Source: Rugamonas rivuli
Lineage (GTDB): Bacteria > Pseudomonadota > Gammaproteobacteria > Burkholderiales > Burkholderiaceae_D
DNA: 64,000 nt
Direction of reading: 5' to 3'
NCBI RefSeq assembly: GCF_009380165.1
Contig: NZ_WHUF01000001.1
Coordinates: 806,001 to 870,000, forward strand
Of this stretch, positions 36,468 through 43,638 are shown piece by piece; positions within the stretch are counted from its first letter, which is position 1; every line of letters starts with the position of its first letter. The position numbers were made by a program, and so were the translations under genes. The notes below the pieces were generated by a model. That model was not told the origin of the DNA. It ran no database searches and saw only the letters and a list, made by a program, of their open reading frames with translations.

Positions 36468-37934
36468 ATTACTGCCTCTAAACTGCCGCTGGACAATTCC
36501 TTCGCGTCCCTGCCGCCCGCCTTCTACACCCGTCTGATGCCGACGCCGCTGCCGGCGCCGTATCTGGTCGCCGTCAGCGCGCCGGCCGCCGAGCTGGTCG
36601 GGCTGACGCCTGCGCAACTAGCCGACAGCCTCGACGTTTTGATCGGCAACGCCGCGCCAGAGCGCGCGCTGCCGCTGGCCGCCGTGTATTCCGGCCACCA
36701 GTTCGGCGTATGGGCCGGCCAGCTGGGCGACGGCCGCGCCATGCTGTTCGGCGATGTCGCCACCGCCGAAGGCCCGATGGAACTGCAATGGAAAGGCGCA
36801 GGCCTGACGCCGTACTCGCGCATGGGCGATGGCCGCGCGGTGCTGCGCTCGTCGATTCGTGAATTCCTGTGCTCGGAAGCGATGCATGGGCTGGGCATCC
36901 CGACCTCGCGCGCGCTGTCGGTGGCGGGATCGGACCAGGGTGTAATGCGCGAAACCGTGGAGACATCCGCCGTGGTGGTGCGCATGGCGCCCACCTTCGT
37001 ACGCTTCGGCTCGTTCGAGCACTGGTTCTACCGCAACAAGAACGACGAGTTGAAAATCCTGGCGGACTACGTCATCGACCGCTTTTATCCGGCGTTGCGC
37101 GAAGAAGACAATCCTTACCAGGCTTTGCTGGCCGAGGTGACGCGCCGCACGGCGCAAATGATCGCCCACTGGCAGGCTGTCGGCTTCATGCATGGCGTGA
37201 TGAACACCGACAATATGTCCATCCTCGGCCTGACGCTGGATTACGGCCCGTTCGGCTTCATGGAGGCCTTCGATTCCGACCACATCTGCAACCACACCGA
37301 CCAGCAGGGACGCTACTCGTACGCCAACCAGCCGCAGGTCGGCCATTGGAACTGCTACGCACTGGGCCAGGCGCTGCTGCCGCTGATCGGCGAGGTCGAG
37401 GCCACGCAGGCTGCGCTGGACGTCTACCAACCGGCATTCGCCGCCAAGATGGACGAGCTGCTGCGCGCCAAGCTGGGCTTGTCCCAGTTGGAGCAGCATG
37501 CCGACGCCGACCGTGCGCTGTTCGACGCCATGTTCGCGCTAATGGATGCCAACCATGTCGATTTCACCCTCTTCTTCCGCCGCCTGAGCGGCTTGAAGGC
37601 AGCCGACACCAGCGGCGACGAACCACTGCGCGACCTCTTCATCGACCGCCCGGCCTTCGACGCCTGGGCCGCGCAGTACCGCGCCCGTCTGCAGGCCGAA
37701 GCCAGCGACGACAGCGCCCGTCAGCTTGCGATGAACAAGGTCAACCCCAAATACGTGCTGCGTAATTACCTGGCGCAAATTGCCATTGAAAAAGCACAAA
37801 ATAAGGACTTTACTGAGGTGGAGCGATTGCTGTCAGTTTTGCAGCGCCCATACGACGAACAGCCTGAGCACGATCAATATGCAGCCTTGCCGCCGGACTG
37901 GGCAAGCCATCTCGAAGTAAGCTGTTCTTCTTAA
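36468..37934 (+). CDS. selO: Protein adenylyltransferase SelO (YdiU)
   Basis: A 488-residue pseudokinase that transfers AMP to Ser/Thr/Tyr of target proteins, linked to redox stress. Motifs include [39 protein letters not shown], the N-T-D-N-M catalytic loop and the [12 protein letters not shown] metal site. The C-terminus is VSCSS, with Cys third from the end where eukaryotic SelO has selenocysteine. The first ATG (36537) would remove conserved [18 protein letters not shown]. The frame is open back to 36420 and has no ATG, GTG or TTG there; an ATT at 36468, five bases after GGGAA, is the best start. msrB follows 14 bases later. Confidence 0.9.
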   Translation: MTASKLPLDNSFASLPPAFYTRLMPTPLPAPYLVAVSAPAAELVGLTPAQLADSLDVLIGNAAPERALPLAAVYSGHQFGVWAGQLGDGRAMLFGDVATAEGPMELQWKGAGLTPYSRMGDGRAVLRSSIREFLCSEAMHGLGIPTSRALSVAGSDQGVMRETVETSAVVVRMAPTFVRFGSFEHWFYRNKNDELKILADYVIDRFYPALREEDNPYQALLAEVTRRTAQMIAHWQAVGFMHGVMNTDNMSILGLTLDYGPFGFMEAFDSDHICNHTDQQGRYSYANQPQVGHWNCYALGQALLPLIGEVEATQAALDVYQPAFAAKMDELLRAKLGLSQLEQHADADRALFDAMFALMDANHVDFTLFFRRLSGLKAADTSGDEPLRDLFIDRPAFDAWAAQYRARLQAEASDDSARQLAMNKVNPKYVLRNYLAQIAIEKAQNKDFTEVERLLSVLQRPYDEQPEHDQYAALPPDWASHLEVSCSS

Positions 37935-37948
37935 GCGAGCACTAAGCC

Positions 37949-38344
37949 ATGAGCAATAAAGTCACCAAATCCGACGCCGAATGGCGCGCCATGCTGGACC
38001 CTATGGAATACCAAGTCACCCGGCACGCCGCCACCGAACGCGCTTTCACCGGCAAGTTCTGGGATCATCACGAACACGGCATCTACACCTGCGTGTGCTG
38101 CGACACGCCCTTGTTCCGTTCCGACGCTAAATTCGATTCCGGCTGCGGCTGGCCGAGCTACTTCGAAGCGCTCGATCCGGCCAATGTCATCGAAAAAACC
38201 GACCGCACCCATGGTATGCTGCGCACCGAAATCATTTGCGCGGTGTGCGACGCCCATCTGGGCCATGTGTTCCCGGACGGCCCTCCTCCAACCGGATTGC
38301 GCTATTGCATCAATTCGGCCTCGCTGCGCTTCGACCCACAATAA
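37949..38344 (+). CDS. msrB: Peptide-methionine (R)-S-oxide reductase
   Basis: A 131-residue MsrB. Two zinc-binding CxxC pairs (CVCC near residue 49 and CAVC near 98), the substrate segment [13 protein letters not shown], and the catalytic Cys120 in [11 protein letters not shown] are all present. It reduces methionine-R-sulfoxide in proteins through thioredoxin. There is no signal peptide, so it acts in the cytoplasm. It follows selO closely and may be co-transcribed, giving a redox-repair pair. Confidence 0.96.
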   Translation: MSNKVTKSDAEWRAMLDPMEYQVTRHAATERAFTGKFWDHHEHGIYTCVCCDTPLFRSDAKFDSGCGWPSYFEALDPANVIEKTDRTHGMLRTEIICAVCDAHLGHVFPDGPPPTGLRYCINSASLRFDPQ

Positions 38345-38357
38345 CGCCTGAGACAAC

Positions 38358-38987
38358 ATGAAATTTCTGTTCGACCTGATCCCGCTGCTGCTGTTCTTTG
38401 TCGCTTACAAGCTGTCGGGCTGGAATGCGGAAGCGGCCCAGCACTTCATTAACACCTATCTCAGCGGCATCGTCTCCGGCGGCTCGGTGACGGCGGATCA
38501 GTCTCCTATCGTCATCGCGACGCTGGTCGGCATACTCGCCACGGCGTTGCAAATCACCTACGCCAAATTACGAAACGGTAAGGTTGATTCCGTGCTGTGG
38601 TTCTCGCTGTTCATGTTCGTCGTCTTCGGCGGCATGACGATCTATCTGCACGACGAAGATTTCATCAAATGGAAACTCAGCATTTTCTATTGGGCATTCG
38701 CGCTGGGCCTGTTCATTAGCGAGTTCGTCTTTAAAAAGAATCTGATGCGCAAGTCGATGGAGGAAATCGTTCAATTGCCGGACCAGGTTTGGAGCCGCTT
38801 GAATTGGGCCTGGATCTGCTTCCATACGGCAATGGGATTCCTGAATTGGTATGTCGCCTTCGTTTGGTTTAAAGGCGACACCAGCTCCTGGGTCAGTTTT
38901 AAGGCCTTTGGCGCCACCGGCATCATGTTTGTGTTTATCGTCGGTCAAACCATCTACCTGTCGCGTCACATGAAGGATGAAGCATGA
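38358..38987 (+). CDS. yciB: Inner-membrane septation protein A family (YciB)
   Basis: A 209-residue polytopic protein with about five or six membrane segments. The start MKFLFDLIPLLLFFVAYKLS, the segment PIVIATLVGILATALQI, and the LNWAWICFHTAMGFLNWYVA stretch are the YciB/IspZ signature. The family affects cell-envelope integrity and septation; the mechanism is not settled. It lies 13 bases after msrB and shares an ATGA overlap with bolA. Confidence 0.94.
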   Translation: MKFLFDLIPLLLFFVAYKLSGWNAEAAQHFINTYLSGIVSGGSVTADQSPIVIATLVGILATALQITYAKLRNGKVDSVLWFSLFMFVVFGGMTIYLHDEDFIKWKLSIFYWAFALGLFISEFVFKKNLMRKSMEEIVQLPDQVWSRLNWAWICFHTAMGFLNWYVAFVWFKGDTSSWVSFKAFGATGIMFVFIVGQTIYLSRHMKDEA

Positions 38988-39268
38988 GCGGAATCAATAC
39001 AGACGACCGCATGGAGCGCATGCGCAGCCGCTTCCAGGCCGCCCTGGCACCGCTGGAACTGACGCTGGATGACGACTCCGCCCTGCACGCCGGCCATGCC
39101 GGCGCGGCCTCGGGTGGGGGTCATTACAACGTTAGAATTGTTTCGTTACAATTCGAGGGGCTCAAACTCGTCACAAGACATCGACTCGTGTATGATTCCG
39201 TGCACGATATGATGCATAAAGAAATTCATGCATTGGCCATTACCGCATTGGCTCCGTCCGAAGTATGA
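38984..39268 (+). CDS. BolA-family protein
   Basis: A 94-residue BolA. The conserved core contains HYNVRIVSLQFEGLKLVTRH, then YDSVHDMMHKEIHALAITAL, with the C-terminal conserved His. BolA proteins partner with monothiol glutaredoxins in Fe-S trafficking and in stress morphology. The stretch HAGHAGAASGGGH before the core supplies extra His residues. The start overlaps the yciB stop by 4 bases (ATGA). Confidence 0.93.
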   Translation: MSGINTDDRMERMRSRFQAALAPLELTLDDDSALHAGHAGAASGGGHYNVRIVSLQFEGLKLVTRHRLVYDSVHDMMHKEIHALAITALAPSEV

Positions 39269-39390
39269 TGTAGCGCTTGGTCGGGGAGCGGTCGCTATCG
39301 GTTTCAAAATAATTGAACACAAAGACAGATAGCAGATCCAACTCCTGCCCAGGCAATTTCGCTAAAACTTTCCCCTTACAGGAATTAATA

Positions 39391-40170
39391 ATGACTTTCA
39401 AGCCAGCCAGTTTGCTGATTGCACTTCTCGCCGTTGCCGCCGTACCTGCTTTCGCTCAAAACGTTGCCGTAGTTAATGGCAAAGCCATCCCAACCTCGCG
39501 CGTTGACGCCGTGGTCAAGCAAGTCGTTGCCCAAGGCCAGCAGCCGGATTCGCCTCAACTGCGCGAACTGATCAAGAAAGACCTGATCGGCCGCGAAGTA
39601 ATGATGCAGGAAGCGGAAAAACAAGGTTTCGGTAAAGATGCAGCGGTCAAGACGCAAATCGAAAACGCCCGCCAGGCCATCATCGTCAACGCACTGGTCG
39701 GCGACTACATGAAGAAGAACCCGGTTTCGGATGCCGACATCAAGGCTGAATACGACCGCTTCGTGGCCCAGAACGGCGACAAGGAATACCATGTCCGCCA
39801 CATCATGATGGCAACCGAAGCTGAAGCGAACGACGTCATCGCCAAGATCAAAGGCGGCGCCAAGTTCGAAGAACTGGCAAAAGCGTCGAAAGACACCGGT
39901 TCCGCAGCCAATGGCGGCGATCTGGATTGGGCAGTACCTTCGTCCTACCCACCAGCATTCTCGGCAGCCTTCGTCGGCCTGCAAAAAGGCCAAGTCACCG
40001 AGAAGCCAGTTCAAACCCCGAACGGCTTCCACGTGATCAAAGTGGACGACATCCGTGCAGCCAAACTGCCGACCCTGGAAGAAGTGAAGCCGCAAGTTGC
40101 GGAAGCACTGGCCCAGAAGAAACTGCAAGCCTACCAGGAAGAACTGGTCAAGAAAGCAAAAGTGCAGTAA
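39391..40170 (+). CDS. Periplasmic parvulin-type peptidyl-prolyl isomerase (first tandem copy)
   Basis: A 259-residue exported isomerase and chaperone. The start at 39391 follows AGGAATTAATA. The signal peptide ends at AFAQ. An N-terminal SurA_N-like helical part leads to the PpiC domain (about 125-225) with the strand YHVRHIMMAT and the NGFHVIKVDD end. It is about 60% identical by eye to the next gene over its whole length, so the two are tandem duplicates. Codons are slightly more GC-rich than in the second copy. A terminator separates the two. Confidence 0.92.
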   Translation: MTFKPASLLIALLAVAAVPAFAQNVAVVNGKAIPTSRVDAVVKQVVAQGQQPDSPQLRELIKKDLIGREVMMQEAEKQGFGKDAAVKTQIENARQAIIVNALVGDYMKKNPVSDADIKAEYDRFVAQNGDKEYHVRHIMMATEAEANDVIAKIKGGAKFEELAKASKDTGSAANGGDLDWAVPSSYPPAFSAAFVGLQKGQVTEKPVQTPNGFHVIKVDDIRAAKLPTLEEVKPQVAEALAQKKLQAYQEELVKKAKVQ

Positions 40171-40184
40171 TGTTATAGATGAGG

Positions 40185-40209
40185 CGGCGCCCTGCGGGGC
40201 GCCGTTTTT
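40185..40209 (+). terminator. Rho-independent terminator between the parvulin genes
   Basis: CGGCGCC and GGCGCCG arms around a short loop are followed by TTTTT, 15 bases after the first parvulin stop. Confidence 0.85.
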
Positions 40210-40219
40210 GATTTTGCGT

Positions 40220-40228
40220 TGGTACAAT
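40220..40228 (+). promoter_or_regulatory. Extended -10 promoter of the second parvulin gene
   Basis: TGGTACAAT fits the extended TGnTATAAT form, 45 bases before the second parvulin start and just after the terminator. No good -35 is present, as is common for extended -10 promoters. Confidence 0.5.
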
Positions 40229-40272
40229 GCACCGCCCGAGTGCGATTTCTTGTTTTTTTATAGGATTTAATA

Positions 40273-41049
40273 ATGATGTTGAAGCCAACCCGCCTGTTGT
40301 TAGCACTGATCGCTGTCGTCGCAGCTCCGGTATTCGCGCAAAACGTCGCGACCGTTAATGGCAAGGCTATTCCTGCCGCTAAAGTAGACCAGATGGTCAA
40401 ACAAGTAGTAGCGCAAGGTCAGCAGCCTGACAGCCCGCAACTGCGTGAGATGGTCAAGAAAGAATTGATCGGCCGCGAAGTCATGATCCAGGAAGCGGAT
40501 AAACAAGGTTTCGGCACCAAGCCTGAAGTTAAAGCAGCAATCGAAAACGCACGTCAAAGCATTATCATCAACGCGATGCTGGCTGACTACGTTAAAAAGA
40601 ATCCGATTAAAGACACCGAGATCAAAGCTGAATACGACAAGTATAAAGCTGCCATGGGCGAGAAAGAATATCACTCGCGTCACATCCTGGTCGCAACCGA
40701 ACAGGAAGCCAAGGATATTATCGCCAAGCTGAAAGCCGGCGGTAAATTCGAAGAACTGGCCAAAGTGTCGAAAGACGGTTCGGCTAATAACGGCGGCGAT
40801 CTGGGCTGGATGGCTCCGGGCAAACTGGTAAAACCTTTCGCCGATGCGATGGTTGCTCTGAAAAATGGTGAAATCACCCAGACCCCGGTTAAAACCGAGT
40901 ACGGTTATCACGTGATCAAGCTGGAAGAATCCCGCGCCACCAAACTGCCTGCAGTTGAAGAAGTCAAAGGCCAGATTGCTGAAGCACTGCAGCAGCGTAA
41001 AATCGCCGCCTTCCGCGACGAGCTGACCAAGAAAGCCAAAGTCCAATAA
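40273..41049 (+). CDS. Periplasmic parvulin-type peptidyl-prolyl isomerase (second tandem copy)
   Basis: A 258-residue paralog of the preceding gene with the same layout: signal peptide ending VFAQ, shared NGKAIP, QQPDSPQLRE and GREVM blocks, PpiC domain with YHSRHILVAT and YGYHVIKLEE, and the same C-terminal KKAKVQ. The ribosome site is TAGGA. It has its own promoter and terminator, so the two copies can be expressed separately. Roles may have diverged; likely clients are outer-membrane or secreted proteins. Confidence 0.92.
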   Translation: MMLKPTRLLLALIAVVAAPVFAQNVATVNGKAIPAAKVDQMVKQVVAQGQQPDSPQLREMVKKELIGREVMIQEADKQGFGTKPEVKAAIENARQSIIINAMLADYVKKNPIKDTEIKAEYDKYKAAMGEKEYHSRHILVATEQEAKDIIAKLKAGGKFEELAKVSKDGSANNGGDLGWMAPGKLVKPFADAMVALKNGEITQTPVKTEYGYHVIKLEESRATKLPAVEEVKGQIAEALQQRKIAAFRDELTKKAKVQ

Positions 41050-41069
41050 GCCGGGCTTCCGCTCTCCCC

Positions 41070-41097
41070 AAAAAAGCGCCTCCTGAGGCGCTTTTTT
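41070..41097. terminator. Bidirectional rho-independent terminator
   Basis: AAAAAAGCGCCTC...GAGGCGCTTTTTT is a near-perfect palindrome with A-run and T-run on the two sides, 20 bases after the second parvulin stop. Confidence 0.9.
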
Positions 41098-41220
41098 ATT
41101 TGACCGGCGACGTAGCACTCGCCGTTTCTTTTGCCCACCGCAAGCCAGAATCTGGCAAATACGTGCCAACTTCTGGCGTACCTAAGGGGCTACACGCAAA
41201 ATCATCTATACTGGCCAACG

Positions 41221-41889
41221 ATGACTCCAGAATTCCACACAGCACTCGACACCGCCCTCGCCCATGCCGCCACGCCCGGGCGCGCTCCGGCCGTGCGCGC
41301 TTACATGCGCGACCAGTTCGATTTCCTGGGCGTCGGCACGCCGCAAAGACGGCAGGCCGCCAAGCCTTTACTCCAGCAATTAAAAGGCATAAGCGCGGAT
41401 AATTTAATTCTTTATGCGCGCGCATTATGGGATTTTCCGCAAAGGGAATATCAATATGTCGCAATCGATCTGCTGGCGATGCACTGGAAACAATTGGAGC
41501 TGGCGCATATTCCCGATCTACTGGAGCTGGTCCAGAGTAAATCATGGTGGGATACGGTGGATGCGCTGGCTGCGGTAATCGGCGATGTTTTGCGTTATCG
41601 CCATGATGGAATGGACCAGGCTATCGAGCATAACGATATGTGGGTGCGCCGGATCGCCTTATTGCATCAATTAGGTTGGCGCGACAAGGTGGATGTTGAA
41701 AGACTATTCAATTACTCTCTCATGCTCGCGCACGAAAAAGAATTTTTCATACAAAAAGCAATCGGCTGGGCGTTGAGGGATTATGCCCGCCATGATCCCG
41801 ATGCCGTCCGCGCATTTACATCAAAAGAAAAACATCGGCTTTCAGCGCTCAGTTATCGCGAGGCCAATAAACATCTTTCGACGCCATGA
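41221..41889 (+). CDS. DNA alkylation repair protein (AlkD-like)
   Basis: A 222-residue HEAT-repeat protein. The segments GVGTPQRRQAAKPLL, YVAIDLLAMHW, KSWWDTVDALAA (with the catalytic-type Asp after WW) and FFIQKAIGWALRDYARHDP are the AlkD signature. AlkD excises bulky N3- and N7-alkylpurines without base flipping. The start at 41221 is chosen by homology; no strong ribosome site is visible. The last 48 bases overlap the convergent AraC gene. Confidence 0.9.
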   Translation: MTPEFHTALDTALAHAATPGRAPAVRAYMRDQFDFLGVGTPQRRQAAKPLLQQLKGISADNLILYARALWDFPQREYQYVAIDLLAMHWKQLELAHIPDLLELVQSKSWWDTVDALAAVIGDVLRYRHDGMDQAIEHNDMWVRRIALLHQLGWRDKVDVERLFNYSLMLAHEKEFFIQKAIGWALRDYARHDPDAVRAFTSKEKHRLSALSYREANKHLSTP

Positions 41890-42864
41890 GCTGGGTGTAT
41901 CGCCGCTCCATCGTAAAAAGGCGCGATTAAAAGCGCTTTGCTCGGAATAACCCAACAGTAATGCGACTTCGGGCAATGCCAGGCGCTTATCACGCAAATA
42001 GCCTTGCGCCATCTGCAGACGAGTTTCGTCCAATAACACCCGGAATGTATTACCGCCTTGCTCCAATTTCCGACGCAGTGTGCGGCCGGACATATTCAAT
42101 TCGTCCGCGATTTGATCAAGAAACGGCTCGCCTTTAATCAAAGCGCTGGCAATATGGCGCCGGACCAGTTGGGCCAGATCGTCTTTTTGCGGCAATGCCG
42201 CCAGACGTTGTTGCACCTGAGACTCCAGCATCGCCACCAAAGCCGGATCAGGCTGGCGTAACGGCAAGCTCAGCAAACTGACCGCAAAGTCGATTCTGGT
42301 GGCCGCCGCAGCAAAGACCAGCGCACAACGGAACAGCGCAACATACGGCGCCAGATCCGCTGGTTGCGGCTCAACGAAGTGAACGGCCAAAGGCGCCACA
42401 TCGCTGCCGGTGATATCCCGGGCGAACTGCACCAGCGCCGCCATACCGCATTGATTCACCAGCAAGCCCACGCCGCGCGACTCGGCGCTCCATTCCAGCA
42501 CCAGAGCGTTGTTGTCGAGCCGGTAGCCGACCGGGCTGACATCGTGCACCAGCCGCTGATAGCGCACGTAGCGCTCCAGTGCCGCCGGAACCCCGCTGGA
42601 TGCCAACAGAACGTAGCCTAAGGCCCCCAAATGCGCGGGAGAGATGGTCGCGCCCACCCGCAGGCCCAGCGCGGGATCGTCCAGGTGCCGCGCGGCGCGC
42701 TCCAGCAGCATCTGCCAGTGCCGGGCGGAATAGGACAGCCCGCCGGCATCCGCCGCAGGCGCAGACTCTCCCAAGACTGTCTCAGCGGCGCACCCCTGCC
42801 CTTCGAGGTAATCGAACAGCATGCGGACGTAGGTGCCTGGAATGGCCGGAGGAGTTTTCTGCAT
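41842..42864 (-). CDS. AraC-family regulator with arabinose-binding-like N-terminal domain
   Basis: A 340-residue regulator of the OruR/GadX-like branch. The N-terminal effector domain (YVRMLFDYLEGQG, LLASSGVPAALERYVRYQRL) is followed by a C-terminal double HTH (about 240-335): DQIADELNMSGRTLRRKLEQ and PEVALLLGYSEQSAFNRAFL. The ATG at 42864 is used; a TTG five codons earlier is less likely. It is divergent from an integral membrane protein gene, and paired direct repeats lie between them, so that gene is the likely target. Its 3' end overlaps the alkylation-repair gene. Confidence 0.9.
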   Translation of the reverse strand: MQKTPPAIPGTYVRMLFDYLEGQGCAAETVLGESAPAADAGGLSYSARHWQMLLERAARHLDDPALGLRVGATISPAHLGALGYVLLASSGVPAALERYVRYQRLVHDVSPVGYRLDNNALVLEWSAESRGVGLLVNQCGMAALVQFARDITGSDVAPLAVHFVEPQPADLAPYVALFRCALVFAAAATRIDFAVSLLSLPLRQPDPALVAMLESQVQQRLAALPQKDDLAQLVRRHIASALIKGEPFLDQIADELNMSGRTLRRKLEQGGNTFRVLLDETRLQMAQGYLRDKRLALPEVALLLGYSEQSAFNRAFLRWSGDTPSSWRRKMFIGLAITER

Positions 42865-42872
42865 GGCCTGAA

Positions 42873-42928
42873 TTGTCAAAAAATATGTCCTACCTTGTCA
42901 AGCCAGCAATGCTCCCCGTGCCTAGAAT
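42873..42928. promoter_or_regulatory. Paired TTGTCAA direct repeats and -10 box in the AraC divergent region
   Basis: TTGTCAA occurs at 42873-42879 and 42895-42901, 22 bases apart (about two helical turns), the geometry of AraC-type half-sites. The proximal copy covers the -35 position of a promoter with TAGAAT at 42923-42928 for the membrane protein gene. That fits class-II activation. Confidence 0.55.
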
Positions 42929-42956
42929 CGTTTCATCTTCACCACGGGAGCAAGCC

Positions 42957-43592
42957 ATGATCGCAGCATCCGCAGCACCGGCCCAGGAACTGGTCCGCAA
43001 CGCATCGCATTTTCAGTGGTACATCATTCCGCTGCTTTTGCTGGTGATACACGCCTACGGCGAACAGGCTTCCGCCAGACGCTGGAACGTGGTGCTGGCG
43101 GGCCTGGCGTTCTGGCTGATGGATTGGGTCAACGAGATCTGGAACGGCATGCTATTCCACTTCTCCGGCTTTGCGCCGGCCTGGAGCACACCGAATGGTT
43201 CCGCCTATGTCTTGCTGATCGGCCTGAACATCGAGATCAGCTTCATGTTTGCCATCATGGGGCTGTACGCGGCGCGCACGCTGCCCGCCGACCGCAAGCT
43301 GAAGATTGCCGGTATCAACAACCGCTGGCTACTGGCCGCCGTCAACTCGGTGCTGTGCGTGTGCGTGGAAGTCTGGCTGAACCACATCGGCGCGCTGGTC
43401 TGGGAATGGCCTGCGTGGAACCTGAGCGCGCCGTGGCTGATCTGGCTGATCGGCTACCTGCCGTTCTTCGTGGTCGCCTACTGGGTGCACGACATGACGT
43501 CGCTGAAGCGGCAGATCACCGTGGTTGCCGCGCTGGCTGCGGGCGTGAGCGTAGCGCTGGCAGTCTTCGGCGGCGTGTTGGGCTGGATATAA
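42957..43592 (+). CDS. Integral membrane protein of unknown function
   Basis: A 211-residue protein with GGGAG ahead of the ATG. About six hydrophobic segments are visible: FQWYIIPLLLLVIHAYG, VVLAGLAFWLMDWVNEIWNG, YVLLIGLNIEISFMFAIMGL, NNRWLLAAVNSVLCVCVEVW, LIWLIGYLPFFVVAYWVHDM, and a C-terminal helix. Conserved-looking acidic and aromatic residues within membrane segments (DWVNEIW, EVWLNH) suggest a functional core. I do not recognise the family. Divergence from an AraC-type gene of the arabinose-binding class suggests inducible expression. Confidence 0.75.
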   Translation: MIAASAAPAQELVRNASHFQWYIIPLLLLVIHAYGEQASARRWNVVLAGLAFWLMDWVNEIWNGMLFHFSGFAPAWSTPNGSAYVLLIGLNIEISFMFAIMGLYAARTLPADRKLKIAGINNRWLLAAVNSVLCVCVEVWLNHIGALVWEWPAWNLSAPWLIWLIGYLPFFVVAYWVHDMTSLKRQITVVAALAAGVSVALAVFGGVLGWI

Positions 43593-43618
43593 AAAAAGGC
43601 CGGATCGCTCCGGCCTTT
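43591..43618 (-). terminator. Rho-independent terminator of purL (shared region)
   Basis: AAAGGCCGG-ATCGCT-CCGGCCTTT stem; on the minus strand it is followed by a run of seven T residues. It lies 20 bases past the purL stop and also ends the membrane protein transcript from the other side. Confidence 0.88.
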
Positions 43619-43638
43619 GCTTATCTTACCTGCCTTGC

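Noticed and set aside
37920..37934. Possible selenocysteine insertion at the SelO C-terminus
   Set aside because: The codon is a normal Cys codon in the VSCSS end and the stop codon is an ordinary TAA. Selenocysteine is the eukaryotic form.
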